Source: CAIRDP01 sp037134895 (GTDB taxonomy: Bacteria; Bacteroidota; Bacteroidia; Bacteroidales; FEN-979). Taken from it: a DNA stretch of 64,000 nt. The position numbers and the translations under genes were made by a program. Every line of letters starts with the position of its first letter. Within the stretch, counting starts at the first letter, position 1. The notes under the pieces were generated by a model. It searched no databases, was not told where the DNA came from, and saw nothing but the letters and a program-made list of their open reading frames with translations. Positions 1 to 8,700 of the stretch are shown in pieces. The DNA lies in contig JBAXLI010000010.1 of assembly GCA_037134895.1 (NCBI GenBank), positions 1 through 64,000 on the forward strand, in the 5' to 3' direction.

Positions 1-108
1 GGGGGTTGGGGGTTGGGGTATAAAGTCATCCCTAATCCCTAATCCCTAATCCCCAAACCCTAATCCCTAATCCCTAATCCCTAATCCCTAATCCCTAATC
101 CCCAAAGT
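1..108. repeat. Heptanucleotide tract (GGGATTA family) at the 3' end of aspA
   Basis: Bases 30-106 are a run of CCCTAAT/CCCCAAA heptamers; read in the sense of aspA (minus strand) this is GGGATTA repeated about ten times. Bases 1-18 are a G-rich arm of opposite orientation. The TAG stop of aspA (88-90) and its last four codons (Gly-Ile-Arg-Asp) lie inside the tract. The G-rich strand is the transcript strand, with runs of three G spaced by four bases. Confidence 0.9.
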
Positions 109-1545
109 ATATCCCATCTTCATGAGGTTCTCAGGCTTCATAATTTCTTCCAGCCGACCTTGATCAATAAACCCCAGCCTTTGGTTGGCTTCAGTTACAC
201 TCAGACTTTCTGCTTTCATCAGCGTTGCGATCTCAGATGCTTTATGGTACCCGATATATGGAAGCAGGGCCGTTGTCACAGCCGGACTTTTCATCATCTG
301 TTCAAAGCTGGCCTCCCTGTTGATTTTCATTGCTCCAAGCAAGTTCCTGAGAAGGCTTTGGTTTGAGGCAATCAATAGCTTGATACTGCTGATCATCGTA
401 TGTCCGATCAGGGGCAGGTAAGCATTCAGTTCAAGACATCCCAGGGCAGAAAGCGATGTGACCAGCTGGTCATTGGCATATACCTGGTGTGAACAGCTGA
501 TCACGAACTCTGGAATCACCGGGTTGACTTTTCCCGGCATGATGGTACTCCCGGTTTGCCTGGGAGGAATTTCAAGAACAGGGGATGGTTTGCTGATATC
601 GGAAGCCATCAGCCTGATATCCGACACCATCTTTTCAAGATTCACTGCATGCGCTTTTAAAATTGCATGCACCTCAACAAAGCTGTCGAGGTTCGAAGTG
701 GCATCGGCCATATTTTCGCTGCGTGCAATGGGCAAGCCAGTGAGTTTCTGAAGCTTTCTCACAACGTCCATTATAAAAAACCGTGGTACTGAGAGCCCTG
801 TTCCGACGGCTCCTCCCCCCAGGTTCACTTCCTTGAGACGTTCCGGGCATTTCGAGACCCTCCACCAGTCGCGCGAAAGAGCATCGCTGTAGGTACTGAA
901 CAAACGCCCGAAGGTAGTAGGCACCGCCTCTTGCATCTGGGTATATGCTATCCGCAGAGAATCCCTTCCTGATTTTTCCTGACTTTCGATACTGCCACGG
1001 GTGTCGTTGACGGCAGCCTCAAGCAGATTGAGTAATTTTATTATGCATATTTTTAAAGATGTGGGGATCACATCGTTTGTCGACTGGAAAATGTTCGCAT
1101 GTTCGAAAGGATCTATCTTTTGGTAATTCCCGGGCTCAAGGCCCAGTTTCAGAAGAGAAGCATTTGCAATGATCTCATTGACATTCATGTTAATGCTTGT
1201 ACCTGCCCCTCCCGATATCGCAGGCACGATCCAATGCTCGAAATACCTGCCTTCAGAAACATCAGTTGCAGAATCAGCAAGTGCATCCAGTACATTGTCC
1301 TGTAAAATTTTTATGTTTTTTTCGGGATATTTTTCAGCGGCCGCCCTGAAGTAGTCCTTACAGCTGAGATAACATGCTTTTTTGACCAATCCGATGGCAG
1401 AATACCATTCTTTATGGAATGCCGTGGTATCGGGAAAATTCTCCCTTGCACGCAAGGAGTGGATACCATACAAGGCTTCCGAAGGAATCTCCAATTCTCC
1501 CAGGAAATCCTTTTCTTTTCTCATTTCAGCGTTAGGTTTTTTCAT
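88..1545 (-). CDS. aspA: Aspartate ammonia-lyase (aspartase)
   Basis: A 485-residue member of the aspartase/fumarase superfamily, predicted to convert L-aspartate reversibly to fumarate and ammonia in the cytosol. Seen in the sequence: the N-terminal DLLG-type start (DFLGELEIPSEALYGIHSLRA, residues 13-33), GGAGTSINMNVNE near 112, STNDVIPTS near 155, and the superfamily signature GSTIMPGKVNPVIPE at 332-346. The first Ser of the signature (catalytic base in the family) is kept; the second is Thr. The length fits the family. The YGIH-L-RA-ENF start favours aspartase over fumarase. The last residues (GIRD) and the stop are made of repeat sequence. It is divergent from the first FISUMP gene, with a short shared upstream region. 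Confidence 0.93.
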   Translation of the reverse strand: MKKPNAEMRKEKDFLGELEIPSEALYGIHSLRARENFPDTTAFHKEWYSAIGLVKKACYLSCKDYFRAAAEKYPEKNIKILQDNVLDALADSATDVSEGRYFEHWIVPAISGGAGTSINMNVNEIIANASLLKLGLEPGNYQKIDPFEHANIFQSTNDVIPTSLKICIIKLLNLLEAAVNDTRGSIESQEKSGRDSLRIAYTQMQEAVPTTFGRLFSTYSDALSRDWWRVSKCPERLKEVNLGGGAVGTGLSVPRFFIMDVVRKLQKLTGLPIARSENMADATSNLDSFVEVHAILKAHAVNLEKMVSDIRLMASDISKPSPVLEIPPRQTGSTIMPGKVNPVIPEFVISCSHQVYANDQLVTSLSALGCLELNAYLPLIGHTMISSIKLLIASNQSLLRNLLGAMKINREASFEQMMKSPAVTTALLPYIGYHKASEIATLMKAESLSVTEANQRLGFIDQGRLEEIMKPENLMKMGYTLGIRD

Positions 1546-1601
1546 TTTCCTTGCATTGCAGTTTGTTGTACCTTTACAGGGATTTATTCCAGGCCTTAAA
1601 G

Positions 1602-4600
1602 TTGAAACGACTACACTTTCTAATTCTATTGGTTTTATTTCCTGTACTACTTACAGGCCAAACAAACACTGATTTCTGGTTTGCTGCTCCTGAAGTAACA
1701 GCCGGCCATGGGGACCAACCCATATATATCAGGATGACATCCTTTAACCAGGCTGCAAATGTAACGATTTCGGAGCCGGCAAACACTACGACGAATTTTC
1801 CAATAATAAATGTTACAATACCTGCGAATTCAACAAATACGGTCAACCTGACTACCCAAAAGGAACAGGTCGAATGCAAACCGGCTAATACCATACTCAA
1901 TTTCGGATTACATATTCATTCCGACGTTCCTATCACTGCTTATTACGAAGAAGCTCACACCAACAACCCTGAGATATTCACTTTCAAAGGCAACAATGCT
2001 TTAGGCACATCGTTTTTCATTCCTTCCCAGGATAATTTGTTCAACCATTCACCATTAACACCTCCCGCCTACAACTCATTTGACATTATCGCCACCGAGA
2101 ATGCAACCACAGTCACCATCACTCCTAAAAAAGCAATCGTCGGCCATGCCGCCGGAGTTCAGTTCCAGGTAACACTGAACAAGGGACAGGTATACAGTGC
2201 CCAGGCCACCGGACAGCAGGGTGTCGATCACCTGATGGGTTCTACAGTTACCTCCGACAAACCTGTCGCCATCACGGTGAAGGATGATTCAGACCAGTAT
2301 CCCGGTTCAGGGAACTATGATCTTACCGGAGATCAGATCGTCCCGGTGAATATTATCGGAACAGAATATATTGTCGTCAGAGGTTTTACCAATAGTACAG
2401 TGAATGACTGGGTTTATATAACGGCGACAGTTGATAATACGAACATTTACCTGGATGGCAGCTCAACGCCGGCAGCAACCATAATGTCAGGAGCCACCTA
2501 TCATTACAGCCTGGCGAGCACTGTACTTTCATCCTTTATCCAGACTGATCAACCAGCATATGTATTGCATCTGACAGGGTATGGAGGGGAAGTCGGGTCA
2601 GCTCTTCTTCCACCCATGGATTGTACAGGTTCATCACAGATTGCCTTTACCCGATCCACTCAATATTCGTTTGAGCTGGTCATTCTTACCAAAGCGGGCG
2701 CCCAGGGCTCGTTCGTTCTTGACGGGAATCCCAGCCTGGTGACTGCTGCCATGTTTTCACCGGTTGTCGGTAACCCGGCTTTTGTATATGCAAGGATCAG
2801 TTTTACTACAGCCAGCCTCCCTGTGGGAGCTCATATTCTCGCCAATACCCAGGATATTTTTCATATGGGGATCATTCATACCTACGACCCAAGCCAGTTG
2901 GGTTGTTCCTATGGGTATTTTACCGATTTTGCAAGCCTGAACCTTGGCCCCGACCAGGCTGTTTGTCCGGGCGCCAGTGTAACCCTCGATGCCGGGCCCA
3001 ACAGGCAGAGCTATGTCTGGTATTTCAACGGTAGCATTTATGCTACAGGAGTCCAGACCATAAACGTCTCAGCCCCGGGTGAGTATTCAGTCACTGTGAA
3101 CGATCATGGATGTATTTTATCAGATAATGTAATACTGAGCAATTCCAGCATGGTAAGCCCGGTGATAAGCGGTACAACAAGTTTCTGCCAGGGGACTTCC
3201 CAGCAGCTCAGCGTTCAAAATATTTATACTTCTTATATGTGGACTACCGGGGCTACTACACCAGCGATCACCGTTAGTTCGAGCGGCACATACGGGGTAA
3301 CCGTAATTGATGATAATGGTTGCCAGGCCATTACCTCCGCCACAGTCAGCGTTCACCCGCTACCGGTCGTCAGCTTTGCACAGCCTGCTTCCACCTGCTC
3401 AAACCTCCCACCCTTTGCCCTGAGCGGTGGCAGTCCGTCGCCTGGAATATACTCGGGAGTGGGGGTTAATTCCCTGACCGGATTCTTTGATCCGGCTTCA
3501 GGCTCAGGTACACATATTATTATATATACATATACTGACGGATATGGCTGCGTAAATACCGACAGTAAGACGCTTCTTGTGAATGACCCGCCAACGGTCC
3601 AATTGGCTGATCTGGCAGCCGTTTGCGTTTCTGCACCTCCATACCAGCTCAGCGGGGGCACACCCTTGAATGGAGTTTTTTCGGGGACCGGGGTCAATTC
3701 TCTCACATCGGTATTCGATCCATCCCTTGCCGGGATCGGGAATCACATCATAACCTACACGTATACAGACCCCGTTGGTTGCATCAATTCCACTTCTAAA
3801 CCTCTTACCGTTAACCCGCTCCCGGCTGTCACACTTTCGGCCCAGGCTTCGGTATGTATTTCTGCTGCTTATCTGCTTACAGGGGGAAATCCGGCAAACG
3901 GCCTGTATTCAGGAGCAGGGGTCAACTCCTTAACCTCGGTTTTCAGCCCGTCAGTCGCCGGAGCAGGAACCCATCAGATCACTTATACCATTACAGACCT
4001 GAACAGTTGCAGCAATTCGGCAAACGCTCCGCTTATAGTGAACCCGCTTCCGGTAGTGCAACTGCAGCCATTCATGCAAGTCTGTATAACCGCCCCTCCA
4101 TTCCTGCTTACCGGAGGAACGCCTTTAAACGGTCAATATTCAGGTATCGGGGTGAATACACTTACGGGCATGTTCGATCCTTTGTCCGGGCCTGGTAATC
4201 ATGTAATAACATACACCTATGCCGACGTAAACTTCTGCACGAACACCGCTACCTCCGGGCTTTTTGTGAATCCCTTGCCGGTAGTAACACTGGCGGATTT
4301 CACAGCGGTATGCATCAGCGCTGCTCCCTTTGTTCTAAACGGAGGCAATCCGGGCGGAGGTTCTTATTCGGGTACAGGGGTCACTACCTCAACTTCAACA
4401 TTCAGTCCGTCAACGGCAGGTTCAGGAGATCATTCCATAACCTATACCTACAGCTCGGCCCAGGGCTGCACCTCATCCGCAGTTAAAAACCAGCGTGTAA
4501 CTCCTATTCCCATTCCATCGGGTATCGTTACCGGACCGAATCCTGTTTGCGAAGCCGGCCAGAATTTACCTTACGTTCTCTCCGGAGCCGACCCTCTTGC

Positions 4601-5120
4601 CACTTCCTTTGTTTGGGAGATCAATCCTTCATCCGCAGGAACGATCAGCGGAACAAACGCTTCCCCCCTGGTTTCTTTGATCGCGGGGTATAAGGGCAGT
4701 GCCGGAATACGTTTTCAGCCGGTAAGCAACTGCGGAAGCGGGAACTTCTCTGGTTATACCAGCTTCACCATCAACCCGAACCCTGACGTGACATTCGAAT
4801 CCTGCAACGATCCTGTAACCACGAAAGGCGCGAAACCTGTTTTTCTTAAAGGCGGGATTCCACCAGGCGGAGAATACAGGATTGATGGAACGCCCCTGCC
4901 ATCCCGAATCCTGGATCCTGCATCCCTGAGTGTTAGCCCCCCTGACCATACAGTCTCCTACACTTATACTAATATGTATACCTGTGCGATCACCAAAACC
5001 CGCAGCCTGAGGGTAAACCCCGCATCGAATTTCATTTGCAAGACCAGCCTTACCGACCCCCGCGACCTGAAGTCGTACCCCACATTTGAGATCATCAGCG
5101 GGGGCATCCGCCGATGCTAG
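1602..5120 (+). CDS. Giant secreted protein, IgGFc-binding-like head, PKD/Ig-like repeats, FISUMP domain cut by an amber stop
   Basis: I choose the TTG at 1602 because it gives a clean signal peptide (MKRLHFLILLVLFPVLLTG) and lies after a weak promoter-like box (TACCTTTA, 1569-1576); the in-frame ATG at 1551 is only 5 bases from the aspA start. The head (about residues 20-435, beginning TNTDFWFAAPEV) resembles the IgGFc-binding N-terminal domain common in Bacteroidota surface proteins. Two Ig-like units follow, then five repeats of 76-77 residues (motif SGGxPxxGxYSGxGVNxLT), a PKD-like unit and a short linker domain. The C-terminal FISUMP domain starts near 5035 but stops at TAG 5118-5120, exactly where the paralogs have the Trp of RCWM. 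The reading frame continues without shift to 5639. Function is likely surface binding or display; no enzyme motif is seen. Confidence 0.8.
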   Translation: MKRLHFLILLVLFPVLLTGQTNTDFWFAAPEVTAGHGDQPIYIRMTSFNQAANVTISEPANTTTNFPIINVTIPANSTNTVNLTTQKEQVECKPANTILNFGLHIHSDVPITAYYEEAHTNNPEIFTFKGNNALGTSFFIPSQDNLFNHSPLTPPAYNSFDIIATENATTVTITPKKAIVGHAAGVQFQVTLNKGQVYSAQATGQQGVDHLMGSTVTSDKPVAITVKDDSDQYPGSGNYDLTGDQIVPVNIIGTEYIVVRGFTNSTVNDWVYITATVDNTNIYLDGSSTPAATIMSGATYHYSLASTVLSSFIQTDQPAYVLHLTGYGGEVGSALLPPMDCTGSSQIAFTRSTQYSFELVILTKAGAQGSFVLDGNPSLVTAAMFSPVVGNPAFVYARISFTTASLPVGAHILANTQDIFHMGIIHTYDPSQLGCSYGYFTDFASLNLGPDQAVCPGASVTLDAGPNRQSYVWYFNGSIYATGVQTINVSAPGEYSVTVNDHGCILSDNVILSNSSMVSPVISGTTSFCQGTSQQLSVQNIYTSYMWTTGATTPAITVSSSGTYGVTVIDDNGCQAITSATVSVHPLPVVSFAQPASTCSNLPPFALSGGSPSPGIYSGVGVNSLTGFFDPASGSGTHIIIYTYTDGYGCVNTDSKTLLVNDPPTVQLADLAAVCVSAPPYQLSGGTPLNGVFSGTGVNSLTSVFDPSLAGIGNHIITYTYTDPVGCINSTSKPLTVNPLPAVTLSAQASVCISAAYLLTGGNPANGLYSGAGVNSLTSVFSPSVAGAGTHQITYTITDLNSCSNSANAPLIVNPLPVVQLQPFMQVCITAPPFLLTGGTPLNGQYSGIGVNTLTGMFDPLSGPGNHVITYTYADVNFCTNTATSGLFVNPLPVVTLADFTAVCISAAPFVLNGGNPGGGSYSGTGVTTSTSTFSPSTAGSGDHSITYTYSSAQGCTSSAVKNQRVTPIPIPSGIVTGPNPVCEAGQNLPYVLSGADPLATSFVWEINPSSAGTISGTNASPLVSLIAGYKGSAGIRFQPVSNCGSGNFSGYTSFTINPNPDVTFESCNDPVTTKGAKPVFLKGGIPPGGEYRIDGTPLPSRILDPASLSVSPPDHTVSYTYTNMYTCAITKTRSLRVNPASNFICKTSLTDPRDLKSYPTFEIISGGIRRC
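3364..4510 (+). repeat. Five in-gene repeats of about 230 bp
   Basis: Units begin near 3364, 3595, 3826, 4054 and 4282 and encode 76-77 residue domains, each with a Cys near the start, a GG-x-P turn, YSGxGVNxLT, and an ITYTYTD strand ending in a second Cys. Spacing of 231, 231, 228 and 228 bp keeps the frame. Divergence between copies is clear at DNA level, so they are old duplications. Confidence 0.85.
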
Positions 5121-5639
5121 ATGTCGGCCAACCTGAACTACGGTAATTATATTCAGGATAATCTTCCGCAATCAGATAACTGCATAAATGAAAAATATTG
5201 TGAGAATAACGATCCTTTGCTTTGTGCTTCATCCGGCGGATTTTATCAATGGGACGAGCTGATGACATTTCTTACAGCCGATAATCTTTCCGCGGAAGGG
5301 AAACAGGGACTTTGTCCGCCCGAATGGCATGTCCCCGGCGAGACCGACTGGGCTGATCTTGAAAATTTCTACCTGGGAGAAGGCCTGGCCGGATGGAGCA
5401 TGCTGGACATGAACATACAGTTCGGGTTTCATGCGAAAACCCCGGGGATTTTTTACCAGAACAGCCTCTGGGCCTTTGTCCCGCCAGGATTTTCGGCTGC
5501 CATGTTCTGGACTTCGACAGTCAATCCTCGCAGTAATACAAGAGTTTTTGCACATGGAGTAAATGAAATAAACGCCAGTGTATCAAAATATTTCTCAACA
5601 CGGGGCAACGCTTTGCAGGTTCGGTGTGTCAAGGATTAA
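5121..5639 (+). pseudogene. C-terminal FISUMP portion of the preceding protein, after the in-frame amber codon
   Basis: This 172-codon stretch is in the same frame as the gene ending at 5120. It carries the rest of the FISUMP domain (TIGR02145-type): DNCINEKYC, GGFYQWDELM, LCPPEWHVP, AMFWTST and the final VRCVKD seen in all paralogs. With TAG 5118-5120 read as Trp (one G-to-A change from TGG), the protein would run intact from 1602 to 5639. Either the gene is freshly broken, the stop is read through, or the base is an assembly error. Independent translation from the ATG at 5121 is unlikely because it would start mid-domain and have no signal peptide. Confidence 0.8.
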
Positions 5640-5675
5640 AGGAACATAGTAGATTTTGTACATGCTTAATTTTAG

Positions 5676-5683
5676 TACATTTG
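5676..5683 (+). promoter_or_regulatory. Bacteroidota-type -7 box TACATTTG
   Basis: Matches TAnnTTTG, 44 bases before the ATG of the next gene, with a TTTTG at 5654-5658 as a possible -33 element. Confidence 0.5.
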
Positions 5684-5727
5684 TTTGATCATCTATTGAT
5701 CAATAAATTTTTATTATAAAACTGCCA

Positions 5728-8700
5728 ATGGTTTTACAATGTTTAGCAAAACGTTTACTCTTTCTTTGTACCATCTGCTATTGGCTGATCCCTTTCGACA
5801 GCTTTTCGGAGGGCACAAAAGAGGTTTGCCCCACTTCATCGACTTATGGCGCCTTATCCATTGATGCGACTTACACCCAGTTTGCTACGTATAATGCCAC
5901 GGCCAATTTCCGTTTATATATTAATATCTCAAACTATAATGAAACCATATTATTTGGCCTTCACAGGAGCGGAGGCAATAACAGGAACTACCAGTTAAAG
6001 GATCCTTCCGGAACAGTAGTTAAAACTGGTCTTTGTCCGAATACTGTAGCCGATTCAGGTTATATTTCAAACTATGGCCAGGCGGTGGTAGGGCCATTTT
6101 TTACTTCCGGTGGATATCATCCACTAAAATATCAGGTCCTTACAGGAAGTCCCCTGGGTGATTACTACATTGAATTTTCCGGATCCATTGATTTTGACCT
6201 TTTCGACTTCCAGGTTGTCACTGGTGCAAATCCTATTGCGATCCCATCCGATGCGATTTACGGAAGGGTATTTTCCAAGTCCTGGCAATTCTACGCGAAT
6301 CTTGGCCCTTTCGAACCTTTCTCCGGTAACTTTTATGTATATTCAGATGATCAAATAACTACATCCTGCAACTACAATGGTGCTCATGTAGGCCGGTTTA
6401 CAATGTTTTGTAACCAGTACGGGTGCCTCAATACCGGTAATTTTAGTTCAGACCGTCAATCAAAAAACAACAACACATCCACTTCTTTCCCGGGCATAGC
6501 CCAATATAAAGTTTTTCTCAATAATCCTGATCCTCTGATTTATGCTGACGGGGTCTACGGTGCTATGATTGGAGCCCCTACATATCCTTATATGGATAAT
6601 GATCCGAATTTTCCAATATGCAGTGGCAGAAAGATCATTTATGTTGATGTTAACAAGGAGGGCAATGTTGATATTCTGGTTACGTTTCCTTATGGTAGTC
6701 CGGGTACGGATGTACATTTATATTCAATTGTTGTACCAGGTGTAAATGAAATTCTATGGAACGGTTTGGACGGTACAGGTACAATTGTTCCTGATGGCAC
6801 TCTGGTCACTTTGCAGATTACTTATGTAAATGGTCTTACAAACCTTCCTTTATGGGACATTGAAAGGAATCCAAATGGATTTACAATAAGCCTTATACGA
6901 CCGATAAACCCGGGAGGAGAGAACCCCAAAACCTATTGGGACGACTCGCAACTTAACGGCTGTCCAAACCCAAAAACAACTAACTTAACAGGATGTCTTC
7001 CGGCAACGACAGGTTGTCACATCTGGGAGCCCAACGGGCCTGATTGTCACGATAAAATGATCAATACATGGTGGTATTCTGCAAGTTCCAGTAAAGCAAG
7101 TATTACATCTAATCAGATAGTGACTCCGCCACCGCCTGTTATTAACGGCAATTTTGACCGCTGCGGTGCGGGAATCGTGAACCTGATAGCATTAGTTCTC
7201 AATGGTGAGGTTGTAAGATGGTATACACAGGCAACCGGAGGAACTCCAATTGGAGAGTCCAACTCAGGAGCACCTTTTGCTCAAACACTTAGTGCTGTTG
7301 GCACATATACTTTTTATGCAGAGGCCTATAATCCCACACCTCCATACTTCTGTACAAGTGCCACAAGAACCCCGATAGATGTACATGCTATCGTAATTCC
7401 TTCGCCTCCCACTGAATTAAATCCGCCGTTCTACAATTGTGGCCCCGGTTCTGTTGTCATGAATGTTCAGTCTTTGTCGAACATCCGTGTTGACTGGTAC
7501 GATGCTGCTACAGGAGGAAATCTGTTAGGTACAGGGAACTCTTTCTCAACTCCTTCAATCTCCGTCACAACCACCTTTTATGCAGAAGCTGTAAACACCA
7601 CTTATCCTACTCTTTGCAATAGTACGTCAAGAACCCCTATCGTCGCAGAGATTCGCGAAATCCCGGTGTTCAACACAGCCCCTATAACTCCGGTTTGCTC
7701 GGGAACACAGTTAGCAATTGCTCTCGGAAGCACTCCTAGCGGTTCTGATTTTACATGGTCGGCCATCAGTAACCCTGCCGGAGCCATTATACAATTTACC
7801 AACAACCAGGCTACTCCCACTAATTCGATCACGGATGCACCTGTAAATACCATAAGTAATGATGCCAGTGTCATTTATACCATTATTCCCCATTTAAACG
7901 GATGTAACGGTTCTTCTGCAGACTATAGCGTCACGGTGTATCCAGTACCTCATCTGACAAATAATCCTCCATTGAGTCGTACAATTTGTTCAGGAGCAAC
8001 AGCCGGCATAAATCTTGTATCAGACGTCTCGGGAACAACCTTTACCTGGACAAATGCAGTGACCATACCTCCAGTGACAATCAACAATCCATCGGTTCAG
8101 CCGGGCATTTTAATCAATGACCAGCTCTCCAACTCCGGTACTGCCGATGCCGAAATCACTTACACAATTACCCCCTCGGCAAATCACTGTGATGGGCCTC
8201 ACCAGGATTACACAGTCACTGTACATCCGGTTCCTCATCTGACCAATGCCGTAATGACAAAAACCATTTGTTCAGGTGTCAATGCCGCTATCAACCTGGA
8301 TTACGATGTTACAAACACATCCTTTTCCTGGACCTCTGTTGTAACATCCGGTGCTGTCAACATTACCAATCCCTCAACTCAACCAGGACTGTTGATCGAC
8401 GACAACCTGGCCAACCCCGGCATCATCATCGGGGTCATCACATACAGCATCACACCTCAGGCCAACAACTGCAATGGCCCTATTAGAGATTATTCCGTCA
8501 GTGTAAATCCCGTTCCGGTGGCCAACTCCATCTCCAATCAGATCATCTGCTCTGGAGTGAATACCGCCATTGTTCCGCTTTTTTCGAACGTCACAGCACT
8601 GCCTGTCGATTATACCTGGACTGTCACTTGTGAAACCGGCATACCCGTCTGTCCTCCGACAGGAACCGCCACAGGTCCAAATCCGGCTATTCCCCAGGTC

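Noticed and set aside
1551..1601. ATG at 1551 as start of the first giant protein
   Set aside because: It would add 17 residues before the signal peptide and lies upstream of the likely promoter box, 5 bases from the aspA start; TTG at 1602 fits better, though this is not certain.
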